Below, one piece after another: positions 22,315 to 33,998 of a DNA stretch of 64,000 nucleotides; within the stretch, counting starts at the first letter, position 1, and every line of letters starts with the position of its first letter. The stretch is from Cinnamomum chago (lineage: Eukaryota > Streptophyta > Magnoliopsida > Laurales > Lauraceae): NCBI GenBank assembly GCA_038049695.1, contig CP142452.1, positions 28,446,501-28,510,500 of the forward strand. Direction: 5' to 3'. The notes beneath the pieces were generated by a model, which saw only the letters and a list, made by a program, of their open reading frames with translations, did no database searches and was not told the DNA's origin. Position numbers and translations under genes: made by a program.

Positions 22315-24232
22315 GTCTAAAGAGAATACAAGCAACGCCGAAGTGCCCCGCAATGAGGCTAATACCTCAAATGCACAACCAACCGTACTTTTGTGCGAGC
22401 AAGAGCATCACATCTTCGCCGCTATTGAACGCGGTTTGGTATACTCTCTTCCACACAACTAGTAATCAATTGAACTTCCTTTCGATCTATGGTTAACGTA
22501 GTTCAAACTGTCATTTTTCTCACAGGAGTTGGGCACATGCAGATGCTTTCCCACTAACCCCGACTATAGGCAGTGGGACCTGAACGAGCAGCAGATGCAG
22601 TGGGTTGCCGAGGCCGGGTTGTATCATCTGACTTAGATGAGGTGGATGAGGATTGACCATGCATTGATCATGGGGTTGATGGAGCGGTGGAGGCCGGAGA
22701 CGAACACATTTCATCTCCTATCCGGCGAGGCGACCATCACACTAGAGGACGTAGCGTACATCTATGGCCTACCTATTGATGGTCCGCCCGTAATGGGCCG
22801 GACATACACCCACTACGAGATTGATGATCTTTATCGGAAGTTGCTTGGTGTGGTGCCTCAAAAGAAAGAAGACTACAATGGGGTCTCCCTCAAGTTCACA
22901 TGGCTAGAACGCGTCTTTCGTCCCACTCCGGAGGAGTTGAGGGAGAAGGAGAAGCCGAAGCAAAAGGGAAAGAAGAAAAAAGGCAAAGGAGAGGCGAATA
23001 AGAAGCAACAGAGGCCAAGGATATGTGCAGAACTCGGGCCTAATTTTTTTTTTTTTTATGTGGCGGGACAGATTCTTTGCAATTCTTCAGGGGCACGAGG
23101 CCCCATTTATATTTTAGAGCTGCTTAGAGAGTTTAGGCCCTACTCATGGGCCTCCTCTTGTTTAGCAAACTTCTACAGAATGCTAAACAAGGGTGTACAT
23201 TGGAAAGGGGTTAAGAAGCGTGAGATGCCCAACCCTACCGATGAGGGGGATGCCGTGGAGAAGAAGTTTAAGTCTCTTTCTGGCCCCCTCCAGCTTCTTT
23301 AGGTTAGCTTGATATATTTCTTCTTCATACTTTCACTATTTATATCTTGATGTTCTAATGAATCCCTCTCTTTTAATAGATTTGGGCTTACACCAGAATG
23401 AAGATTGGTAGAGGTCTAAGTCCAAGCCACCGCTTAGACCATGGCATACAGTTTCCCCTCATGGTTACATGGGCCAACAAACTTAATGGAATGACCCATC
23501 TTACGACTGTGAGAGAAGATCGAAAGCAACTCAATTACCTCACGTCTAAAGAGGTAGAAAGATTTCATTTCAATTTTCCAATAATTTTCATACTTACTTT
23601 AATAGTTCTAACTTACTCAATGTTTCATGCACAATTTGAGTGGCAGGCGTACATGAAGTACGGAAAGGATTTTTTGAAGCATGTCTTGAAGGCTAACAAA
23701 GCACTCTTCACAACAGACTCTTCCTTTATACCATATTGGGTGTTGGAGCATTACCCTACCCCTAGGTTCATGAGGCAGTTTGGCCTGAGATAGACGGTGC
23801 CTCCACGCTTCGTCAGGCCCATTGTGCGGAAAGAAAATAAGGGGAGATCTGTTATAGATTGGAGTCTAGTGCATGAGGAGAAGGTGAAGTCATGGGAAGC
23901 CCGAGCAAACAATATGCTCAAGAGAAAAGGAAAATCAAAAGGCAGGGAGGATGAAGAATAATACATGAGATGGTATGAAGCGAATACTATCATGAGTATT
24001 GGCCGTGTCAGGCAACGCGATGAGCCACAAAGGGATCCTCCCCCAAAGCCCGATGCCGATCCCCTACCGTCCCACAGACCCGGGTATGACGTTCACACCC
24101 TTTACATCCCTTACTTTGCTTCACATTGATTTAGTTAATATATTTTCTAACGAGATCCTTTCAATATGTCCACTGGAGGTCTCTCTCTTCCTCCACCACG
24201 TCGTACGGGCATGCGATATATTCGTTTGATCG
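22315..24232 (+). pseudogene. Plant mobile domain (PMD) protein, MAIN-like, degenerate
   Basis: Exon 1 starts MSKENTSNAEVP (22315) and ends ERGL before donor GTATAC. Exon 2, from acceptor TCACAG, holds the N-terminal PMD signature: RIDHALIMGL, ERWRPETNTFHL, TITLEDVAYIYGLPIDG (PF10536, aminotransferase-like plant mobile domain). A Lys-rich linker follows, then WASSCLANFYRML. Exon 3 (23380-23553) begins IWAYTRMKIGR. Exon 4 (from 23641) has WQAYMKYG, YWVLEHYPTPRFMRQFGLR and YMRWYEANT. Four in-frame stops at 22634-22636, 23300-23302, 23791-23793 and 23959-23961 sit where the family has sense codons, three of them probably former CAG/CAA. PMD proteins act in silencing in plants; the passenger copies have no proven role. 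Confidence 0.85.
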
Positions 24233-24264
24233 CTGCAAATGTGGACCTACTCCCCTTCATAACT

Positions 24265-25219
24265 TCAGTTGTTGTATATTGCATACTTTGCTATAGCTCT
24301 TCTAAAAGCCTCATGATTAGGAAACTCCATACCTAGCCACATCTCCCTACTTAAACCGATCCCTTCTTCGGGCACGACATTATCAGGGACCATCGTGTCC
24401 ACGAGAGGAGCTTTTGAAAAGTTCTCTTCTTCATTTCTGCTTGTAATATCTCTTTCGACACCTTATTTAATTAGTTCGGCAGCTGCTGAACTTCCATTTC
24501 CAACCACATTAGTTGCGGGAGCACCTATGAAGCTGTGCACACTTTCGTTTCCATTCACATAAAGCATTTCTACTTTGATTTCTTCGAACATGGACTCATC
24601 ATCGTTTGCAAAATAGGACAATGTTGTTGGGAATTTTATATCGTGATCCTCCTGTATATCGATCATGGGAAATTCTTTAAAAGGTGGAGGTGGGTGTGGT
24701 AACACGCCCTTTAATTTATTATCAGGCTTTCCAATGCTCGGAGCGTCTCGAATGATTTCGTTTCTTTCATCTTGTAAAGACCTACAATATAGAGTTATGA
24801 AAAAAAAATTACTTTCGATCCAGCCTGAATATGTTGAAATATAGTTTTAACTTCAGAACATACCTATTGCCACGGGTGTGTTGGAAACTGTCTTCATCGC
24901 ATAGCCTTCTTGAAACGAATAATAATATCCTTTTTTGCTTCGCTTCTTGACAATTTTAACAAACCATTGATATCATTGTCATCGTCAATCTCTATCAACG
25001 AAAAAAATCGCCATTGTGTAGAAGATATTTTAGAGTTATTTCATCGAAAGTTGTTGCCCAACTCGATGCTTCCAAAGCAATTTTGGACAGCTCCTTAAAT
25101 GTAACATTGCTCGAGAGACATCTCATCTTCTGCCTTCCACCCTTGTATTGAGGACGATTGAGCTCAAATTCAAACTCACGGTCATAGTGAAAGATTATTA
25201 GGTGCTCAACGTCTGACAT
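24265..25219 (-). pseudogene. mudrA-type transposase, N-terminal part only
   Basis: The ATG at 25219 opens MSDVEHLIIFHYDREFEF, with YKGGR and NVTFKELSKIALEAS, the N-terminal region of MuDR-family transposases. A one-base slip in a T-run near 25000 breaks the frame, which resumes with SLIEIDDDNDINGLL. Donor at 24863 and acceptor at 24782 define an 82-bp intron. The next exon has an acidic/Pro-rich linker, a TAA at 24465-24463, then MWLGMEFPNHEAFRRAIAKY, the start of the DNA-binding domain PF03108, and ends at TGA 24267-24265. The DDE catalytic core and SWIM finger are missing. It ends about 30 bp from the end of the PMD gene. Confidence 0.8.
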
Positions 25220-25715
25220 GCTATTAGAACATCATAAAAAACATATATTACTTGGACCATCCTTCTCACACAATAATGCATAGGGTGTAGATTAAATTTG
25301 TGAACGTTTTCCTCCTTATTAGAAACTAATTATGTATAAAGTACTTTGAATTGTGAAAAGCGGTAAATGGGGCTCCTGTGCAACGTATACCATATTCAAT
25401 TAAACAGACAATAAACAACATACAGTGAAAGAGAACATGTATCCATGCATTCAATGATAGTATATTTATTATACGTTGTCAATAGAAAGAGGAGATTGAT
25501 TTCTAGGGTTCCATTATGTGAAGAGAAAATTTTTCATTACCTTCTTTCTGTAGACCCTATCAATAGCAGAGGAGATTGATAGAAAATTAATGGTGACATC
25601 AACGTTGGAAAAACACACGAGTTATCATGTTTTGCGGCTATACAATACTGAAGGAAGGTGGCCTCTACGATTTTGGAGAAGTGGGACGAATGCAGCTCAA
25701 AATCGGATTATGTAG
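25220..25715. other. 5' side of the mudrA fragment, non-coding
   Basis: AT-rich sequence between the transposase ATG and the right inner inverted repeat. No gene is seen. A short repeated phrase (GTAGACCCTATCAATAG / CGTTGTCAATAGAAAGAGG, with ATTGAT nearby) is the only structure noted. Confidence 0.4.
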
Positions 25716-25864
25716 GGTTCACGGACAGGGTCATCGCTAACCTTATTCAATGAAAATAAGGTCAGTGTCGACGATGTAACAAATTGGTAAAAAAAAAAAG
25801 AAAACTGGCTCAATTGCTCTAATTGGTGCCCCACCGGCTAAAGTGCTTGAGTGCGTAACACGTG
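25716..25864 (-). repeat. Right inner terminal inverted repeat of the PMD composite
   Basis: Reverse complement of 15809-15953 at about 85% identity. Outside it (25865-26278) lie a purine-rich tract and a stretch rich in GATTCATAT/GAATCGTA motifs that also occur at 15467-15545. Confidence 0.8.
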
Positions 25865-26286
25865 CGCATTAAGCTTGAGTTTCAGGTGGGTCCCACCATA
25901 CACTTGAGCTTACCTTATCCTAAGCTTGAGCTTATGAGAGCTTGCCCCTTAATTAAATGCATGTTCTTTATTTATCTCTGAAACCTCCCTAAAGTTGTGA
26001 ATATTCTTATGAGGGTTTTTTAACTAATAAATAACTTTTAAAAGAAAAAACATCGAAAGAAAGAAAGAATAAAGAAAGAAAAAGGTAAAAGATTGTTAAC
26101 ATTAATTTAGTGGTTGTAGCTATTTATTCTCAGCCGAATCGTTTGAATCGTAAGATTCAATGAAATGAGTATTAAATTGTAAGATTTAGACCCGAATCCT
26201 AAGATTCATATATAAATGGTATATACAAATCGTTTTTCTTAATATTTGAAAATGAATCATATGATTCTGATAACTATGATTGGGGC

Positions 26287-26979
26287 TGTGTGGGGTCGTT
26301 TTGTAATCATGGATTTATGTGGGGCCACTCCCCGATTTCGGACTATCCTTAGTCTCGGTGTTGTCCAAGATCGGCAGTAGCACCATCTCGGGTGGAGCGT
26401 GGAGCCCATCTCGGTGGCTACGTTCACGAGTATCCACCTCGGTCTCGGCCTTAAGCCCGATCTCGGCCTCCTGTCACTCAGCCATAAATGCAACCATAAG
26501 TGCGCTGCAGTGATGAGGACGGCGAACTGACAAATAGAGTGGGCGTCGGACCTAGATAAGTGGCACGCCTTATCTCAGGGTCACGTCCATAGGTATAGGG
26601 AGATGGTCCGATGGGACGTTCCCTTTTTACCTACCCCCACTCAGGAGAGAAAGGATAATGCTGATGGGACTTCCATCTCTCCCTGAGGGGTCCAGTCCGA
26701 TGATGACTCTAACGTCTATATAATGCACGAAGGAGAGCTGTAAGAGGTACACAACAAATCTCCCCCCCCCCCCCCCATACTTCTCCTTCTCCATTTTTCT
26801 CAGTTATCACACTAACTTGAGCATCGGAGTGCCTTCGGCTGCCTACAGTCAGGGCCTCTACCTTTGTTCTCCTTTTCAGGTTACCGGAGGCCCAGTCCTT
26901 TCCCTTAATCATCCCAGGATCGTCAAGTCAAGAGTCCAACCCTCTTCTAACCAAGTCCGTAATTTTTTAAGCACTTACA
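26287..26979 (+). repeat. 5' LTR of element B
   Basis: 693 bp, TGTGTGGGG...CTTACA, TATA box at 26717-26723. It shares element-specific bases with the 3' LTR of B (for example GAGTGCCTTCGG where A has GAGCGCCTCCG). Confidence 0.96.
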
Positions 26980-26981
26980 GT

Positions 26982-26999
26982 TGGCGCCGTCTGTGGGGA
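26982..26999 (+). promoter_or_regulatory. Primer-binding site of element B
   Basis: TGGCGCCGTCTGTGGGGA begins two bases after the 5' LTR. One base differs from element A. Confidence 0.85.
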
Positions 27000-27033
27000 C
27001 AGGATCTTTACAAAAACCAAACCTTCGAAAGTC

Positions 27034-29070
27034 ATGCCTCCAAAGACCAGATACGGCGGCGAGGGATCATCAAAATCCCGAAAAGCGTCGTCCTTTCCTC
27101 CGTCGGAACAACCCCCATTTCCACCGTTTTTGCAACCAGAGTCGCAACCTCAGCCGCTCCAGTCAGTGCCTCCAGTGCTGCCCACTGGCGTCCGCTCTGC
27201 TCTTCTTCCCCCTCAGGGTCCAACGGAGGTTCCCTCCGTTCTGTCGGGGGTATCAGGGATGCCCCGCCAGAGGAAGTCCGGAGGAAAGTCCGGTCCTATG
27301 TATGCCGAGGGTGTTGTCCGGTCGGACTCCTTGTCCCGACTTTGACGACACTCCCCCGGCGTGACGACCGCTGTGAGGCTCCTCACCCCCTCGATGATCA
27401 GCCACCCGGAGGCCCGCAGCAGAATGTCTCCCCGTCGAATCTTCGACGACGAGGCAAAACCCCCGTCGGGGCAAAATCCCATCACTCCCATCGTCGCACT
27501 CACAACGACGATCACTCCTTTCATCAGGCCCATGAAGAAGGTGACCTCCTGTTTGAAGAGCCCAAGGCCCAGAATCTGGTCCTCCAAGAAAAAGAGGAGT
27601 TGATTCGTCATCTCTAAGAGCAGCTTAAGGCAAATGAAGGGAGGACTCGTATTCCACCTCCCAGACGGCAGCAGGGCCGTCCGGGCAGCCCAGACTTGAG
27701 GCAGGTTCTCGACGACAGAAGAAGAAGAAATCACTGCGAGGAAGAAGGCTCAAGCAGCAACCACCTACGTAGCGACCTCGGGAGGTTGCATCATGAGCCA
27801 GAATCCCCGAGGCCAGAGAACATGACAGGCCTGAGGGAACTGCTCGATCACTACGTCAAAAAGGAGGTCCAGACTCGGATGGCCGAGATCGGTTTCAACC
27901 GAGAGCAAGCAGAGGCCTACGATGCAGAAGACCAGGGCATGTCCCCTTTCTCCTAGGAAATAAAGGACTTCTCTCTTCCCGAGAGATTCGGCGTCCTGAG
28001 GTTCGTCCTCTATGACGGAACCTCGGACCCAGAAGCGCACCTGCGGCACTTCACTCAGCGGATGCCGATTTGGGGGGACGTCGGCCACCTGAACTGCAGG
28101 GTCTTCTCTTTCAGTCTAGGTGACCTCCCACTCCGATGGTTCTACGCTCTCCCGTCTGGGTCAGTCTCAAACTGGCGACAGCTCCGAAGCTCCTTTTTTG
28201 AGAAGTTCCAGGCGCACCGTGTCATCCCGAAGACAGGGGGCAACCTCATGGCGATCCAGATGAAAGATGGAGAAAGTATCACTGCGTTCACCAGAAGATT
28301 CTGGACTATCTATAGCCAGATTACAGATGCCAATGATGATGTCGCCATCATGTACTTCCAGCAGGCCTTACAACCAGGTAATAAGCTCCGTAAAGACCTG
28401 GTCCGAACTCCGGTAACCACAATGAAGGCGCTGATGGCCGGGGTGAATCAGTACATCGAACAGGAAGAGGACAAAGCTCATGGCAAAGAGTGGTTCGGCC
28501 TCTCGTACAAGGGCCAAACCTCCAAAAGAGAGGGGACGTTCCCCAAACAGAGGCCAGATAAGAAGAGGGCCACCGCCAGTTCGGCAACCTTCTCCACCTC
28601 GATCTCGGGCAGCAGCAAGAGGCCAAAGTTCAATCCTACCAGGCCAGCCGGAGATCCCTACAGGGCCGTCAATGTTATCTTTAAAGAGCCCATCTACAAA
28701 CTCCTAGGCAAGATCAAGGCAGAACCTTACTTCCAGTGGCCACAGCCGATGAAGGGCGACCCATCTACCCGAGACCGAAGCAAGAACTATTCTTACCATA
28801 AGCAGCACGGGCACATGACTGAGGACTGCATGGCCCTGAAGTCCCACCTCGAGAAGCTCGTCAGGAATGGACACCTTCGGGAGTATATCAAAGAAGGAGA
28901 AAGGGTCAACCAGGCTCAGCAGCGCGCTCCACCGCCTCCACCCAATGATGATCAGGACAGCGACGGGCCGGTGGGAATCATCAACATCATTCACCTGGCC
29001 CCCACTCCCAATAAAGGAAGTCACCAAGCTCGGTCAGAAGCCAGGAGGGCTGCCCATGGCAAACAGGTGA
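27034..29070 (+). pseudogene. gag: gag region of element B
   Basis: It starts MPPKTRYGGEG as in A and is open to 27345, then resumes in another frame from about 27696. A TAG at 27954-27956 is a sense codon in A. From there the frame is open through the capsid-like core (YDGTSDPEAHLRHF), the block ending QYIEQEED and the zinc-knuckle-like YHKQHGHMTEDCMAL (about 28794-28838). It continues without interruption into protease, so gag and protease form one polyprotein in this family. This is the better preserved gag of the two copies. Confidence 0.87.
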
Positions 29071-29579
29071 TGTATGCCGAACTGGAGTCTGTACCAAAGA
29101 AAGCTACGAGGGGAAAGCCCAAGATCTGGTTCTCGGACGAGGACCTAGGAGGGGTCCATCTCCCCCACAATGACACACTCACCCTCACCTTGCGGCTAAA
29201 TAATTACACCATGAAGCGCGTCCTCATAGATCCAGGGAGCTCGTCCGAGATCCTCTACTTCAGCTGCTTCAAGGAACTCCGCCTGACCGAGTCTGATCTA
29301 CAGGAAGCCCGCGTCCCCTTAGTAGGCTTCAGCGCCAAGCCAGTGTACCCCAAAGGGAGGGTCTCGCTCGAAGTCCGAATAGGAGGCGCCACGAAGATGG
29401 CCGACTTTGTAGTAGTGGACGCACCGTCCCTTTACAATGTAATAATGGGACGAAGTTGGCTGCACGTCATGAAGGCAGTACCCTCCACCCTTCACCAGAA
29501 ACTCAAGTTTCCGCTAGAGAGGGCCTGAGGGGTGTTTGAGATAGTAACCGTGCGGGGAGATCAGCAAATGGCCCGATAG
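29071..29579 (+). pseudogene. Protease region of element B
   Basis: In frame with gag. The active-site block is VLIDPGSSSEILY (about 29220-29260), followed by YNVIMGRSWLH. A private TGA at 29526-29528 cuts it where A has Gly. The TAG at 29577-29579 is shared with element A (6348-6350). Confidence 0.85.
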
Positions 29580-32500
29580 TGCCTCATGGCCATAGTGCCT
29601 GGCGAAACGGAGCCGCAGCAAGTGCATATGACCGAACTCGAAGCCGAACTCGAGGATGTCGGTGATCAGCAGAGCAGAAGAGCATAGAGGAACTCACCAA
29701 GGTCAAGATAGATTCAGAAGACCCCGAGCGATATTTCCTGCTGGGGAGCCAGCTCTCCGACGATGAGAGATCCGAGCTGCTCGACTTCCTACTGCAGAAT
29801 AAGGACGTCTTCGCCTGGACTCCATATGAGATGCCCGGGGTCGACCCCGAAGTCATGTGCCACAAGCTAAATGTGGACCCCGGACAGAAGCCATAGTGCA
29901 AAAGGCCCGCAGAACAGGGGTCCCGCAAACAGAAGTTGTCATCGAAGAAGTAGATAAGCTCCTCGAGGTCGGAGTGATCCGCGAGGTGCATTATCCGAAG
30001 TGGCTGGCCAACGCTGTGGTGGTCAAGAAGAAGAGTGGCAAGTGAAGGGTCTGCGTAGATTTCACCGATCTCAATAAAGCTTGCCCCAAGGACAGTTTTC
30101 CCCTCCTGAAAATCGACTAGATGATCGACGCCACCTCGGGACACGATAGAATGAGCTTCCTCGATGCCTACCGAGGTTACCACCAGATCCCTATGCACGG
30201 GCCTGATGAGGAGAAAACTGCGTTCATAACACCCCGATGCATCTACTGTTATAAAGTGATGCCCTTTGGGTTAAAGAACGCCGGGGCGATATACCAGAGG
30301 CTAGTCACAAAGATGTTTCACGACCAGCTCGGGAAGACAGTAGAAGTCTACATCGATGACATGGTGGTCAAGTCCAATAAGTCGAAGGACCATTTGGCAG
30401 ACCTGCGCCAGACATTCGCCGTCCTCAGAAAGTTCCAGCTCAAGCTAAATGCCTCCAAGTGTGGGTTCGGCGTTGGCTCTGGCAAATTCTTAGGAAGCCT
30501 GGTAACAAGAAGAGGGATCGAAGCTAATCCAGAATAGATTTCGGCTATCCGGGCGATTCAGAGCCCGACCTCGGCCAAGTAGGTCCAGCGGCTCGCAGGG
30601 ATGGCTACTGCACTTAATCGATTCATCAGCCGAGCCTCGGACAAATGTCGCCCCTTCTTTCAACTTCTGAGAAAGAACTCCAAGTTTCAGTGGACCCCTA
30701 TGTGTGATCTAGCGTTGGAAAAACTCAAGGAGTACCTTTCCTCACCACCACTGTTGTCCACTCCATCACAGGGTGACCTCCTTTATCTCTATCTAGCGGT
30801 TTCGGACCAAGCGGTGAGCTCGGTGTTAGTCAGAGAAAAAGGAAAGCAGCAGCAACCCATTTATTACACGAGCAAAACCCAGCTAGACGCCAAGACCAGG
30901 TACCTTCCACTCGAGAAACTTGCGTTGGCACTTATCAGTGCCTCTCCCAAACTCTCCCACTACTTCCAGACATATACAGTGGTAGTCGTCACAGAGTACC
31001 CGCTCAAGTCCCTTTTTCGAAAGACCGATTTCTCTGGAAGAATCTCCAAGTGGGTCGTCGAACTGGGGCAATTCGATATCCAATATCAACCCAGAACGAC
31101 GATCAAAGCGCAAATTCTGGCAGACTTCATTGTGGAATTCACCTCTCCTAATTCGACACCGACCTCGCTCGATACTGAACTGGGGGGCTCCAGGGGCAAT
31201 GGTGGAGCCGAGCCCTAGACCGAGGGAGACCGATCTTGGGAACAATTCCTTGAGTCGGCCTTGAAGGTCTTCGTCGACGGGTCCTCAACATCCAGAAGGG
31301 CTGGCGCTGGTATAGTCCTCCAATCTCCAAAGGGCCTGGTCGTCGAGCAAGCCCTCACCCTTGATTTCAAAGCCTCCAACAACGAAGCAGAGTATGAGGC
31401 ACTGATTGCGGTCTCGGTAGCGCCAAAATCCTGGGGGCACGTCGGCTAGTAGTCTTTAGCGACTCCTAGCTGGTAACGAACCAGCTCAGCGGAGACTATC
31501 AAGCCCGTGACGAAAGGATGGCAGCCTACTTATCCCACTCAAAGCAGCTCCTCTCCCAGTTTGAGAAAGCAGAAGTGAAGCAAATCGGCAGAGAGTCCAA
31601 CTGTCATGCAGATGCCCTCGCCAACTTAGCCTCTACAGTGGAAGCAGGAAAAAGGATGACGGTCGACGCAGAGACGTTGAGAAAGCCAAGCATAGAGCTC
31701 CTCCCACCTCGGCAAGTCCTGTGCGTCAGCCTCGGTCCGAGCAGGATGGATCCGATCATAGCATTCCTGAAAGAAGATAAACTCCCTGAAGACATGAACG
31801 AAGCCCACAAGGTCAGAATGAAAGCAGCTCATTTTTTGCTATCCCCAGATGAGAAGCTCTACAGAAAGTCCTTCACGGGACCGTATCTCCAATGCGTTCA
31901 CCCGAGCAAGGTCGAGGACTTCCTTTTTGAAATTCACGAGAGAATCTGCGGAAGCCACATCGGAGGAAGATCACTGGCATACAGAGCCATCAGTCAGGGC
32001 TACTGGTGGCCCTACATGCAGAAGGATGCTCAGCTCTACGCCAAGAAATGTGAAAAATGCCAGAAGTTCTCCCACTCTCTGCACCAACCAGCACAGGACT
32101 TGAGTCCTCTCTCCAGCCCATGGCCCTTCGCTCAGTGGGGGTTGGACATCGTGGGACCTCTTCACCGAACTCCAGGAAACAAGAGATGGCTCATAGTGGC
32201 CACTGATTACTTCACCAAATGGATAGAGGCAGAAGCTTTGTCCTCCATCACCGAGCAGGATACAAAGAATTTTGTATGGAAGAACATTGTGACAAGGTTT
32301 GGAATCCCCCGAGCCCTGGTCTCGGACAACGGGACCCAATTCGACTCAAACTTCTACAAGAACTTCTGCCAGGAGCTCGGCATCAGGAACCTCTATGCAA
32401 CCCCGGCTTACCCACAGAGCAACGGACAAGCAGAGATCTCAAACAAGGTGGTACTTGATGGACTCAAGAAGAGACTTGACAAAGCTAAGGGCAGATGGGT

Positions 32501-32961
32501 AGAAGAATTACCAAGTGTCCTTTGGGCATATAAGACCACCCTGAGACGGTCCACTTCGGCAACTCCTTTCTCCTTAGCCTACGGAATGGAAGCCGTAATC
32601 CCTCTCGAGGTCGGATCTCTTCGACCAGGGGCAGAATGAAGTAAATCTCGCCAAAGAGCTCGACTTGGCCGAAGAGCGAAGGGAAGCAGCATCCGTGCGC
32701 CTGGCCTCCTACCAGCAACAGCTATCCAGAGGATATAATCTGAAGGTCAAAGAAAGGAAGTTCTCAATTGGGGAACTAGTCTTAAAAAGGGCGCTTCTGG
32801 TAGACAGAGATCCTAATGAAGGCAAGCTCGCACCAAACTGGCTTGGGCCTTTTAAAGTGGTCTCGGTATCAGGGAGATCAGCTTATAGACTTGAGAGCAT
32901 GAATGGTAAAGAGTTGTCGCGGTCGTGGAATGCCACACACCTCAAAAAATACTACTTCTAG
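29580..32961 (+). pseudogene. pol: RT, two RNase H domains and integrase of element B
   Basis: A one-base loss near 29663 breaks the link to RT. RT is in one frame, with stops at 30043-30045 (TGG in A), 30118-30120 (CAG in A), 30535-30537, 30580-30582 (CAG in A) and 31216-31218. Catalytic YIDD is at 30349-30360. RNase H runs about 30760-31080. The second RNase H starts FVDGSS (31270) with NNEAEYEA, then a frameshift near 31410. Integrase is one open frame 31518-32639, with HIGGR...CEKC, GLDIVGPL, SDNGTQFD and SNGQAEI. The C-terminal GPFKVV...HLKKYYF segment (32665-32961) is again in a different frame. Not autonomous. Confidence 0.93.
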
Positions 32962-33038
32962 TTGTATTCAAAATGATAAAATCAATAAAAGAGGAAGCTT
33001 GTGGAAGATGCGTGCCTTGTCTCTTTCAAGTTGTGAAT

Positions 33039-33420
33039 CAAGGCTTCGGTCCTTGCACCAGCCTCCTTGAGTTCGGTCAGAGGACCAGCTCCCAAAGGCT
33101 CCGGTCCTCGCACCAGCCTCCTTGAGTTCGGTCATAGGACCAGCTCCCAAAGGCTTCGGTCCTCGTACCAACCTCCTTGAGTTCGGTCATAGGACCAGCT
33201 CCCAAAGGCTCCGGTCCTCGCACCAGCCTCCTTGAGTTCGGTCACAGGACCAGCTCCCAAAGGCTTCGGTCCTCGCACCAGCCTCCTTGAGTTCGGTCGT
33301 AGGACTAGCTCCCAAAGGCTCCGGTCCTCGCACCAGCCTCCTTGAGTTCGATCATAGGACCAGCTCCCAAAGGCTCCGGCCCTTGCACCAGCCCCCTCGA
33401 GAACGGACATTGGACCAACC
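33039..33420 (+). repeat. 55-bp tandem repeat block in element B
   Basis: About seven copies of a 55-bp unit (for example GGCTCCGGTCCTCGCACCAG then GGTCATAGGACCAGCTCC), matching the 53-54 bp units of element A and in the same place just after pol. Copy number and unit length differ between A and B, showing independent expansion or contraction. Confidence 0.93.
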
Positions 33421-33998
33421 CCCTTGAAACAGGGACGAAGTCAGCTGCCTAAATCCCACTCTGAAGTTGCTTTGAAGTTGCAAGGTTCGATCTGCCCTTG
33501 GGTCCAGCCATACCCCCCGGGCTATCAAAGTTGACGGCGTTTCCCTCCGATGCACGATTATTAAAGCCCTGACCTTGGGGCCAGACGTCCACCGATCTCA
33601 GCCACTTGGAAGGTTTGAAAAGCCAGGCAGAGTAGGGGAGCCTTGTTAAGCCCCTGTTTTATGGATCCTCCAACCTCAGCCACTTAAAGGTTTGAAGGAT
33701 CCATCGGTAACAAGGCATTAGTTCTGACCAATATCTATCTCAAAATCAGAAGGTTAGGCCTAATTTCTATGAGTCCACCGATCTCAACCACTTCAATTTT
33801 GTTCAGAATTTCAATGTTGTTCAGAATTAGAAAAGCATTCACACATTGCTGCCAGAAGAAATAAATGAAAAAACAGCTGGAGGATTGAAGGAAAATTGTT
33901 GTTTTTCATTAATAAGAGAAGACGATTACAAGGTTCTGTACATTCGGGAAAAAGAGAAAGATACACCAAAGAGCATAAAAAATACAGACATTATTGCT

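Larger units (their letters stand above)
15467..26278. mobile_element. Degenerate Mutator-like composite carrying a PMD gene
   Basis: A 10.8-kb region within neprosin intron 1. Its outer edges are a weak inverted repeat starting CATAGTT (15467 inward; 26278 inward), flanked by similar 8-mers ATGAGGGC (15459-15466) and ATTGGGGC (26279-26286). Further in is a clear inverted repeat of about 145 bp at about 85% identity (15809-15953 and 25716-25864). Inside are a PMD pseudogene (plus) and a mudrA-type transposase N terminus (minus), tail to tail, plus two solo LTRs that inserted later. PMD genes are known passengers of Mutator-like elements. The outer limits and the TSD (Mutator normally makes 9 bp) are uncertain. 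Confidence 0.65.

Noticed and set aside
26817-27617. 266-codon plus-strand open frame at the LTR/gag junction of element B
   Set aside because: It starts inside the LTR and runs through the PBS in a frame different from the conserved MPPKTRYGGEG start at 27034; a shadow frame.
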